From Paenibacillus pasadenensis DSM 19293 (lineage in GTDB: Bacteria > Bacillota > Bacilli > Paenibacillales > Paenibacillaceae), in NCBI RefSeq assembly GCF_000422485.1, contig NZ_AULW01000001.1:62001-126000 (forward strand): a stretch of DNA of 64,000 bases, in the 5' to 3' direction. The notes beneath the pieces are model-generated. The model had not been told where the DNA came from, ran no database searches, and saw only the letters and a list, made by a program, of their open reading frames with translations. Positions 1 to 6,363 of this stretch are shown piece after piece; position 1 is the first letter of the stretch, and every line of letters begins with the position of its first letter. A program made the translations under genes and the position numbers.

Positions 1-1028
1 TGATCGGTGGCGGCCAGCTCTCCGCGCCGCAGCTCGTGCATGATCTTGCCGGGCTGCTCGTCGCGCCAGGCGTCGTGGCGGTCGCCTTGCCAGCGGGCCA
101 TCATGCGCAGCGTCGCCAGCGCCGTTTCCGGACGGATCGGCAGCAGCTGCAGCGCCGTGATGAGGCTGTCGCGGCCGAACAGCACGGCGTACCACGGCAA
201 GCCGGCGACCGGGAAGCGGCCGAGCCCCTCGTCGTTCAGCAGCACGCGCAGATCCATCAGCCCCCGCTCGTAGAGCGCGTCGAGCAGCGGACGGTCGCTG
301 CGGACGGAGCAGCTGCCGTCCCTCCAGTCGGCGTACTCCGCCTCCAGCCGAGCCAGCGCCTCGGCCGGCCGCAGCGGCGACGGCTCGACCCCCGCCAGCG
401 AAGGCAGCAGCCGCAGCGACAGCTCGGCGCTCGCTCCCGGAGCGAGCGACACCGGCCGGCGCAGGACGCCGTCCGCGCCGGCGACGGCCGCCGCGTCGTC
501 CCAGACGACGCGCAGCGCCCGGGCGATGCCGTCGGAGCCGTCATAGGCGAAGCGCAGCTCGCCGGGAGCGGCCTGCGGCGGATGCGCGACGCCGAGCTTG
601 CCGCCCATGAAGCCGCGCACGACGAACATGTCGGTGAAGTCGGCCTCGAAGCGGATCGCCAGCTCGAAGTCCAGCGGCTGCGGGCTGAAATTCGTCATCC
701 GCACGGTCTCATACAGCACGTCTCCGTAAATGAAGCGCTCTCGCCGCAGCTCCACCGACTCGCGCCACAAGATCAGCTTGCCGTCCTCCTCCATATGCGG
801 ATTCGTCAGCACGACCGTCGCCGCGTAGTTCTGATCCGCCTCCGAGGCGAGCACGATCGGCCTGCGTCCGTTGACGAGCAGCTCCATCCGGCTCAAGAAG
901 CGGGTATCGCTCCGGTACAGGCCGTATCCGGTCAGCTGCTCCTCGCCCGCCGTCTGCTCGGGCGTGACGTCGCCCGCCAGATTCGTCAGGAGGAACAGAT
1001 CGTTTTCTTTCAGGACCCGGTAGTTCAT
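1..1028 (-). CDS. Glycogen-debranching / amylo-alpha-1,6-glucosidase family protein, N-terminal part (runs off the left edge)
   Basis: About 342 codons are present; the C-terminal (GH63/(alpha/alpha)6-barrel) part lies outside the window. The visible protein begins MNYRVLKENDLFLLTN and has the N-terminal beta-sandwich typical of bacterial debranching enzymes (GLYRSDTRFLSRMELLVNG near residue 36), then the start of the catalytic barrel with the motif GLPWYAVLFGRDSL near residue 280. The start is the ATG at 1028: the GAAGGAG just upstream is about 7 bases from it but abuts the other in-frame ATG at 1034. Expected role: trimming of branched glucans or maltodextrins in the cytosol. A LacI-type operator lies about 80 bases upstream and matches the operator of the next gene, so control by that LacI protein is inferred. 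No signal peptide is seen. Confidence 0.85.
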   Translation of the reverse strand, partial: MNYRVLKENDLFLLTNLAGDVTPEQTAGEEQLTGYGLYRSDTRFLSRMELLVNGRRPIVLASEADQNYAATVVLTNPHMEEDGKLILWRESVELRRERFIYGDVLYETVRMTNFSPQPLDFELAIRFEADFTDMFVVRGFMGGKLGVAHPPQAAPGELRFAYDGSDGIARALRVVWDDAAAVAGADGVLRRPVSLAPGASAELSLRLLPSLAGVEPSPLRPAEALARLEAEYADWRDGSCSVRSDRPLLDALYERGLMDLRVLLNDEGLGRFPVAGLPWYAVLFGRDSLITALQLLPIRPETALATLRMMARWQGDRHDAWRDEQPGKIMHELRRGELAATD

Positions 1029-1108
1029 GTTCATTCTCCTTCGTCGGCCGCATCGCTCGGGATGATGCCGCCCTTCATTTCTAGGAGCGCTCGTACCGCT
1101 CCAGCTTT

Positions 1109-1126
1109 ATCCAAAACGTTTCGGAT
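1109..1126 (-). promoter_or_regulatory. LacI-type operator upstream of the debranching-enzyme gene
   Basis: An 18-base imperfect palindrome, ATCCAAAACGTTTCGGAT, with the central ACGTT typical of LacI-family operators. Its inner 16 bases (1110-1125) are identical to the operator at the lacI promoter (2215-2230). It lies between the lacI stop and the debranching-enzyme start, most likely inside that enzyme's promoter; no strong -35/-10 pair could be assigned. Confidence 0.75.
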
Positions 1127-1131
1127 TTGAT

Positions 1132-1158
1132 GGAAACGAAACCGCCTCGCACAGGCGG
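1132..1158 (-). terminator. Possible weak terminator after the lacI gene
   Basis: On the minus strand a short stem (CCGCC/GGCGG, 1142-1158) is followed by TTTCGTTT. It sits 19 bases past the lacI stop. The stem is short and the U-run is interrupted, so termination may be partial. Confidence 0.4.
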
Positions 1159-1176
1159 CATCTCCATTTGAAGCCG

Positions 1177-2196
1177 TTACTCCTTGCAAGGCGCCGTGCT
1201 TTTGCGGACGACCAGCTCGGAATGAAGAACGATCTTGCGGCCGACCTCCCGCTGCTCCAGCATGTCGATCAGCAGCTGCGCCGACTGGTAGCCCATCTCG
1301 TAGCGGTCCTGGCGGATCGTCGTGAGCGGCGGCGAGCAATGCGCGGCGATGGCGATGTCGTCGTAGCCGACGATCGACATCTGCTCCGGCGCCTTGCGTC
1401 CCATCCGCTCGAGCGCCCGCAGCGCCCCGAGCACCATCAGGTCGCTCGCCGAGAAGACGGCGGTGACGTCCTTACGGTTGTAGCCGATCTCGTACATTGC
1501 CTCGAAGCCGCCCTCCTCGCGGAAGCCGCCGTTGTAGACGAGCTGCGGATCGAACGGAATGCCGGCCCCTTCCAGCGCCCGCCGGTATCCCTCCAGCCGA
1601 TCCCGGCTGACCGCCGCCTCGTCATGCCCGTTGATCATCGCGATGCGCCGGTGCCCCAGCCCGATCAGATGGCCGACCGCCGCAGCCGCTCCCTTCACGT
1701 TGTCGGTCGTCACGTGGCCGACCTCGCGGCTTTCCAGCGGGATGTCGATCAGCACGCACGGGAAGTCGGTATCGTGCACGACCTCCTCCAGGTACGGATC
1801 ATGCAGCCGCAGCCCCGACAGGATCGCGCCGTCTACGTTGCGCTCCTTGCACAGGTCGGCGTAGGACTTGGACTTCTGCTTCTTGGAGCTGGTGCTGAAC
1901 AGCAGGATGTCGTAGTCCAGCTCCGTCGCCCGGTCGTTGATGCCGCACAGCGTCTCGAATGCGAGCGAGTCCTTCGCGCCCTCGCGGTTGATCTCGGACA
2001 GGATGACGCCGATCGTGCGCGTCTTTTTCGTCACCAGGCTGCGGGCTACGGCATTGGGCCGATAGCTCAGCTTCTCCGCGATCGCCTGGATTTTCTGCCT
2101 CGTCTTTTCGTTCACGTCGTAATAGCCGTTGAGCGCCCGGGATACGGTCGTGACGGATACGCCTGCCGCCTTCGCGATGTCTTTGATCGTTGTCAA
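1177..2196 (-). CDS. LacI-family transcriptional regulator (sugar-responsive)
   Basis: About 339 aa. The N-terminal helix-turn-helix reads TTIKDIAKAAGVSVTTVSR, followed by the hinge helix (YRPNAVARSLV) and a periplasmic-binding-protein-like effector domain ending in the usual SELVVRKST. TTG at 2196 is preferred as the start because AGGGGGG is spaced 4-6 bases upstream; an in-frame ATG at 2211 would add five residues but has only GGAAAG touching it. The promoter has a 20-base operator directly downstream of its -10, which suggests autorepression. The same operator precedes the debranching-enzyme gene downstream, so this protein probably represses glucan use. The effector is unknown. Confidence 0.92.
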   Translation of the reverse strand: MTTIKDIAKAAGVSVTTVSRALNGYYDVNEKTRQKIQAIAEKLSYRPNAVARSLVTKKTRTIGVILSEINREGAKDSLAFETLCGINDRATELDYDILLFSTSSKKQKSKSYADLCKERNVDGAILSGLRLHDPYLEEVVHDTDFPCVLIDIPLESREVGHVTTDNVKGAAAAVGHLIGLGHRRIAMINGHDEAAVSRDRLEGYRRALEGAGIPFDPQLVYNGGFREEGGFEAMYEIGYNRKDVTAVFSASDLMVLGALRALERMGRKAPEQMSIVGYDDIAIAAHCSPPLTTIRQDRYEMGYQSAQLLIDMLEQREVGRKIVLHSELVVRKSTAPCKE

Positions 2197-2212
2197 ACGT
2201 ACCCCCCTCATC

Positions 2213-2272
2213 TTTCCAAAACGTTTCGGAAACCTGTGAGCTCATTATAGGCGGAGATGTAAGCCTTTGCAA
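2213..2272 (-). promoter_or_regulatory. lacI promoter with overlapping autoregulatory operator
   Basis: Minus strand: -35 TTGCAA (2267-2272), 17-base spacer, -10 TATAAT (2244-2249), then the near-perfect palindrome TTTCCAAAACGTTTCGGAAA (2213-2232) about 11 bases downstream of the -10, covering the start of transcription. A bound LacI protein would block initiation. Confidence 0.85.
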
Positions 2273-2303
2273 CCCTTTTTTTCCCCGCCGCAAGCAGCCC
2301 CGG

Positions 2304-2804
2304 TCAAGGGGCTCCCTCCGTCCCTCGCTTTTTCTTGCCGTCATCCTTCATCCGCTCGGCCAGCTCCGCCGCATACCGGGTCAGGCGCCAGCTGATCTCC
2401 GAGCGCATCACCTCGCGGGTCATGCCGAAGTGCTCCTCGTAGCCCCGGCAGTAGTAGCGATGATGGACGATCGAGGACGACTGCTCCTCCGCGACGATGC
2501 GGATGTTGCGGGCCTTCAGCTCGCGGCGCAGCGCGTACTGGTCCTGCATGATCCGGTTCAGCACGAGCTGGCCGGCGGTGCCGTACAGCCGCCGCAGCAT
2601 GTTGCCGGAATGCTCGAGCTCGGCGAGGCTCTTCTCGACCATGACGGCCATATGGGGAAGGAGGATGGAGTCGCGGATCATGACGCGCTCCTCCGCCGTC
2701 GTCACCTTGGCCTCCGCTCCCGCCTGGCTCCGGTCATACTGCTCCACATGCTCGGTCAGCAGCATCTTGGACTTCCAGCGCTCGTTGCCGTCCAGCTTGC
2801 TCAT
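2304..2804 (-). CDS. YolD-like protein paired with a Y-family polymerase
   Basis: 166 aa. The N-terminal stretch NERWKSKMLLTEHVEQ resembles the signature of the YolD-like family (W-x-S-x-M-LxEHV), whose members usually lie beside UvrX/ImuB-type polymerases. The rest (residues about 40-155) is predicted helical, with a YYCRGYEEHFG motif and a charged KKKR tail, and I do not recognise it. It is longer than a typical YolD protein (about 110 aa). The gene overlaps the upstream polymerase gene by 4 bases (ATGA), so the two are co-translated and share SOS control. A role as polymerase accessory factor is inferred from context only. Confidence 0.7.
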   Translation of the reverse strand: MSKLDGNERWKSKMLLTEHVEQYDRSQAGAEAKVTTAEERVMIRDSILLPHMAVMVEKSLAELEHSGNMLRRLYGTAGQLVLNRIMQDQYALRRELKARNIRIVAEEQSSSIVHHRYYCRGYEEHFGMTREVMRSEISWRLTRYAAELAERMKDDGKKKRGTEGAP

Positions 2805-4054
2805 CGGTAATGCCCCCCAATCTGTTCGGCGCGCTCGCGCGCCACTCCCGCTTCCAGCAGCGACGACGCCCGCATGATGGCGTCCGCTCCGAACCGTTCC
2901 TTGATGCGGTCGATCGTCTGCTCCTTGCGATAAGCCCGGTCCCGGTCCTCGAACAGCGTCAGCTGCATGACGCCGTCGTCCGTCAGTCCCGAGACGGTCA
3001 CGCTCAGCCGCCCGACCGGCAGGCCGCTCCAGTGGCGCGCGAACAGCTCGCGCGCCGCCGCGGCGACCTCATGCGTCAGCGACGTCGGCTGCCCCAGCGT
3101 CAGCTGGCGGCTGAAGCCGCCCGTCCGCTCGCCGTCGGTCTCCGTCGCGGACACCGCGACGACCGTTCCCATGCAGCCGTGCCTCCGCATGCGCTGGCAC
3201 ACCTCGAGGACGAGCTCGAGCAGCACGACCTCGATATCCGCCCGGCAGCGGTACATCCGCCAGCGCAGCGCCTTGCCGTGGCCGACGGACTTCAGCTGGT
3301 GGCGGATGCCGGAGACGACCGGGCTCGGGTCGATGCCGCGCGCCGTCTGCCAGTAGTAGCCGGCCTGGATGTCGCTCTGCCGCCCCATCTCGAGCCGCAT
3401 GCGCCGCTTGAACTCCGGGAACTCCAGCCGCGCGATGTCGCCGATCGTCGTCAGCCCCATCCGGTTGAAGTGCCGGGTCATCCGCGAGGCGACCATGAAC
3501 ATTTGATGCACCGGCAGCGTCCACAGCGTCGCGTCCAGCGTCTCCGGCCTCAGCTCGAACACGCCCTCCGGACTCTTCTTGGCGTAATTGTCGGCGGCCA
3601 TCTTGGCCAGAATCTTCGTCGGGCCGATCCCGATCCGGGACTTGATGCCCGTCGACAGCAGGATATGGTTCTGGATGTCGCGCGCCGTCCGCCTCGGCCC
3701 GCCGTAGTAGGCCGCGGAGCCCGTGACGTCGAGGAACTGCTCGTCGATGCTGTAGGGCTCGACCTGATCCGTGTACCGTTTGAAAATCTGCGTGATGAAC
3801 AGCGACACCTCGATGTAGCGCTGCATCCGCGGCCGGATGACGACCAGCTCCGGACAAAGCGTCAGCGCCTCTCCGACCCGCGAGGCCGTCGTCACGCCGC
3901 GCGCTTTGGCGAGCGGGCACGCCGCCAGCACGATGCCGCTCCTCCGCGACGGATCGCCGACGGCGACCGGCTGGTCGCGATATTCGGGATGCGCCGCCTT
4001 TTCCGCCGAGGCATAGAACGACTGGCAGTCCGCCAGCAGGATCGCTCTCTCCAC
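2801..4054 (-). CDS. SOS-inducible Y-family DNA polymerase (UvrX/YqjW-like)
   Basis: 417 aa from a GTG start; AGGAGG lies 8 bases upstream, and longer upstream frames lack a good ribosome site. The palm carries the metal-binding residues: D9 in LLADCQSFYASAE, and D104/E105 in YSIDEQFLDVTG. A helix-hairpin-helix region follows (about 210-235), then the little finger. A beta-clamp-binding motif, QLTLF, occurs near residues 364-368, followed by a basic helical tail. The architecture fits ImuB/UvrX-like translesion polymerases of Bacillus and Paenibacillus. Two LexA-box-like sites at the promoter indicate SOS induction. Expected role: lesion bypass and damage-induced mutagenesis with the overlapping YolD-like partner. 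Confidence 0.92.
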   Translation of the reverse strand: MERAILLADCQSFYASAEKAAHPEYRDQPVAVGDPSRRSGIVLAACPLAKARGVTTASRVGEALTLCPELVVIRPRMQRYIEVSLFITQIFKRYTDQVEPYSIDEQFLDVTGSAAYYGGPRRTARDIQNHILLSTGIKSRIGIGPTKILAKMAADNYAKKSPEGVFELRPETLDATLWTLPVHQMFMVASRMTRHFNRMGLTTIGDIARLEFPEFKRRMRLEMGRQSDIQAGYYWQTARGIDPSPVVSGIRHQLKSVGHGKALRWRMYRCRADIEVVLLELVLEVCQRMRRHGCMGTVVAVSATETDGERTGGFSRQLTLGQPTSLTHEVAAAARELFARHWSGLPVGRLSVTVSGLTDDGVMQLTLFEDRDRAYRKEQTIDRIKERFGADAIMRASSLLEAGVARERAEQIGGHYR

Positions 4055-4124
4055 CGGGCATACCTCCTGCTCTCTAGGGATCGGGCCTGCGAAGAGCCGG
4101 CCGCGAGCCCTGTTGCTCGTTGAT

Positions 4125-4186
4125 CGAATATATGTTCGCATTTCGCTCTAAACGTATTATATACCGAATGTATGTTCCCTATGCAA
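4125..4186 (-). promoter_or_regulatory. SOS promoter with two LexA (DinR) boxes
   Basis: Minus strand: -35 TTGCAT (4181-4186), 17-base spacer, -10 TATATA (4158-4163), or the overlapping TATAAT (4156-4161) at 19. Two boxes fit the Bacillus consensus CGAACN4GTTCG with one or two mismatches: CGAATATATGTTCG (4125-4138), downstream of the -10, and CGAATGTATGTTCC (4165-4178), within the spacer. Both would be occluded by LexA. Confidence 0.82.
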
Positions 4187-4210
4187 GAGGGAAAATAAGG
4201 AAGCGCAAGC

Positions 4211-4242
4211 AGCCCGCAAGCCTCTGCAGAGGCTTGCGGGCT
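4211..4242. repeat. 32-bp perfect palindrome
   Basis: A perfect 32-base inverted repeat with no spacer: arm AGCCCGCAAGCCTCTG followed directly by its reverse complement. It lies just upstream of the SOS promoter and has no U-run on either side, so it is not a classical terminator. It could extrude as a cruciform or be a protein-binding site. Confidence 0.8.
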
Positions 4243-4249
4243 GAAAGGG

Positions 4250-4445
4250 CGGCGGGCGAAGAGCGGACGGCGGACGAGAGCGGGAAGCGGGCCGGGCGCT
4301 GCGAGCGAAGGCGGACACGGCGAGCGGACGGGCACGGGCCGCGGACGGCGAACGAGAGCGGGAAGCGGGATAGCGAGCCGGGCGCGGGTGAGCGAAGGCG
4401 GACAAGGCGAGCGGACAGGCACGGGCCGCGGACGGCGAGCGGCGA
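4250..4445. repeat. GC-rich imperfect tandem duplication
   Basis: Two diverged copies of a unit of about 80-86 bases. Shared blocks include ACGAGAGCGGGAAGCGGG (near 4273 and 4352), GAGCGAAGGCGGAC (near 4302 and 4389) and GCACGGGCCGCGGACGG (near 4332 and 4420). Reading frames across it have no recognisable product and no ribosome site. With 4456-4850 it fills the gene-free stretch between the polymerase operon and the GNAT gene. Confidence 0.6.
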
Positions 4446-4455
4446 GGCGCTATCG

Positions 4456-4850
4456 GCTCCACGAGGGAGCCGAATGTTCCTTGATTCGACGATCTCCGGC
4501 GCTTCGGCTCCACGAGGGAGCCGAAGGTTCCTTGATTCGACGTTATCCGGCGCTTCGGCTCACGGGGGAGCCGAAGGTTCCTTGATTCGACGTTATCCGG
4601 CGCTTCGGCTCCATGAGGGAGCTGAATGTTCCTTGATTCGACGTCACCCGGCGCTTCGGCTCCACGAGGGAGCCGAATGTTCCTTGATTCGACGATCACT
4701 GGCGCTTCGGCTCGACGAGGGAACCGAATGTTCCTTGATTCGACGTTATCCGGCGCTTCGGCTCCACGAGGGAGCCGAAGGTTCCTTGATTCGACGATCT
4801 CCGGCGCTTCGGCTCCACGAGGGAGCCGAAGGTTCCTTGGCTCGCGCCAG
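4456..4850. repeat. 51-bp hairpin tandem repeat array (family 1, eight copies)
   Basis: Seven units of 50-51 bases and a degenerate eighth. Each begins GGCTCCACGAGGGAGCC, a hairpin with a GGCTCC/GGAGCC stem, and continues with GTTCCTTGATTCGACG, a short variable stretch, then CCGGCGCTTCG. Copies start near 4456, 4507, 4558, 4608, 4659, 4710, 4761 and 4812. Since 51 is divisible by three, open frames cross the array on both strands, but they have no ribosome site or family similarity and are by-products of the repeat. Read on the minus strand, each unit contains GAATCAAGGAAC, close to the GAATCCAAGGCAC of the second array at 21151-21530. Confidence 0.92.
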
Positions 4851-5000
4851 CGCTTTGAATAAACGCCCTAACCCGCCGATCATGAATCCTTAGCCGCTTC
4901 AACCGCATGCTTCAACAATATAGAACTGGCAATAGGTCCTGTTCTGCCTGGAACCAGCGTTATTGCACTTGGCAGGTCCAAGCAGCCCTCGTAGTCGACA

Positions 5001-5810
5001 TCATGCAAATTTGATGTCCGCGATCACGCCCGCCGGCTCGAAGCCGAGGCGGCGGTAGACGCGGTTGGAGTCGGGATAGGCGCAGTCGGCATAGAGCATC
5101 GGCACGAGCCCTTGGCCAGCGATGCGGCCGGCAACGCCGGCGACGAGCGCGCTCCCGTAGCCTCTGCGCCTGCGGTCCGGGGGCGTGTACACGGCGTTGA
5201 TGCGCCCGTGCCGCGGCGAGGCGCCGCCGTAGCCCGCCATCGCGGACGGCTCGCCGCCGTCTTCCCACAGGTAGAGCTTGGCCGCGCGGATGAGCGTGTC
5301 GGCCGTGGCCAGCTGGCCGGCGGCGTCAGCCGGCTCGCCGTACACGTCGCGGACCATGCCGGCGAGGAATTCCGCCGCGAGCCCCCGCTCGTCCGCCCCG
5401 AACAGGCGCATCCGTCCGGAGACGCCGGTCGGCGGAAGGAGGGCCGGCGCCGCGTAGGCTTCCATGACCATGCCGACCCGCGTTCCCCTCCCCGTGCGCT
5501 CCCCGTGCCGCGCCGCGAAGCTTGGCGCCGCGTCCGGCGAGCCGGATACGCCTGGCAGCAGCTCGTCCGCCAGCGCTTCGTCCAGCTCGCCCAGCAGGCG
5601 CTCCCGCTCCGGCGGCTCGAGCTCCGGAGACAGCCAGAGCCAGCCGTTGCGGCCTGGCGACTGGGCGAACACGAGCCGTCCGTCGCCCGAGCGCAGCCGC
5701 CTCGATTCCGGCGCCGCGCTGATGGTGTGGATCAGATTGAAAGCCGTCTCTTCCCGCACGAACGCTTTCTGCTCCAGCGTGCCGTCTCCCGGCAGAAACG
5801 ATTGCAGCAT
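5001..5810 (-). CDS. GNAT family N-acetyltransferase
   Basis: 269 aa. The C-terminal half (about 130-269) has the GNAT fold signatures: NAVYTPPDRRRRGYGSAL is the acetyl-CoA-binding motif A (consensus R/Q-x-x-G-x-G/A), followed by DCAYPDSNRVYRRLGFEPAG, typical of motif B. The N-terminal half is the less conserved arm found in many Paenibacillus GNAT proteins. The start is supported by GAAAGGAGG about 9 bases upstream. The substrate cannot be predicted. The downstream side is the repeat-rich region; upstream is an SRPBCC gene in the same direction, 50 bases away. Confidence 0.88.
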   Translation of the reverse strand: MLQSFLPGDGTLEQKAFVREETAFNLIHTISAAPESRRLRSGDGRLVFAQSPGRNGWLWLSPELEPPERERLLGELDEALADELLPGVSGSPDAAPSFAARHGERTGRGTRVGMVMEAYAAPALLPPTGVSGRMRLFGADERGLAAEFLAGMVRDVYGEPADAAGQLATADTLIRAAKLYLWEDGGEPSAMAGYGGASPRHGRINAVYTPPDRRRRGYGSALVAGVAGRIAGQGLVPMLYADCAYPDSNRVYRRLGFEPAGVIADIKFA

Positions 5811-5860
5811 GGCCGATCCCCTCCTTTCATGTCTGGCTCCGGCGGGAGCCAGGCGGGCCG

Positions 5861-6328
5861 TCAGCCCGATTCGCCGTCTCCGGCCCGCCCGTCCTCCAGG
5901 GCGTCGCGGAGCGCGCCAAGCGCCTGCTCCCAGCGCCGCTTCATGAGCTCACGCTCGGCGGGACCGGCCAGCCGCTCCTGATGGAAGCTCACCGCCGTCC
6001 GGCCCTCGCCGGAGGGCAGCAAGCGGATCTGCAGCGTCGAAGGCTCGTCCCATTCCGGCAGCCGCCAGCGAAGCCGCAGCTGGCGCCCGGGCTTCACGAC
6101 GACGAAGCGGCTCTCGATGCCTTCCGAAGAGACAAGCTCGCTTCCCGGCTCCAGCTCCCGAGGCCGCGCGTCTCCGAGCCACAGCGCGAGGCCTGCCTCT
6201 GTCCCCGTCAGATGCCGCCAGATGCGCTCGGCGGAAGCGCCGAGCGTGCGGCGCACGCCGATCTGCCAGCCCGCATCCGCCGTAAGGCCGACGGGCCGTC
6301 CCTCGGCCTGATCCGCATTCCGATCCAT
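5861..6328 (-). CDS. SRPBCC / AHSA1-like domain protein
   Basis: 155 aa. It begins with the usual phrase IGVRRTLGASAERIWRHLTG, then LWLGD and a beta-rich core ending in a C-terminal helix, GPAERELMKRRWEQALGAL, all typical of the activator-of-Hsp90-ATPase-like (START/SRPBCC) fold, which binds small hydrophobic ligands. The start at 6328 is chosen because AGGAGGGGAAGAG precedes it; the open frame extends far upstream without a ribosome site. Ligand and role are unknown. Confidence 0.85.
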   Translation of the reverse strand: MDRNADQAEGRPVGLTADAGWQIGVRRTLGASAERIWRHLTGTEAGLALWLGDARPRELEPGSELVSSEGIESRFVVVKPGRQLRLRWRLPEWDEPSTLQIRLLPSGEGRTAVSFHQERLAGPAERELMKRRWEQALGALRDALEDGRAGDGESG

Positions 6329-6363
6329 CTCTTCCCCTCCTAAAATCGGACGTTTTTTCCAGC

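Noticed and set aside
4456-4850. CRISPR array
   Set aside because: Units are contiguous with no unique spacers, and no cas genes occur. The same holds for 21151-21530.
4120-4908. Repetitive open frames across the first array, such as FLDSTISGASAPRGSR repeats
   Set aside because: Unit length of 51 makes all frames long; no ribosome site or family. Treated as a DNA repeat.
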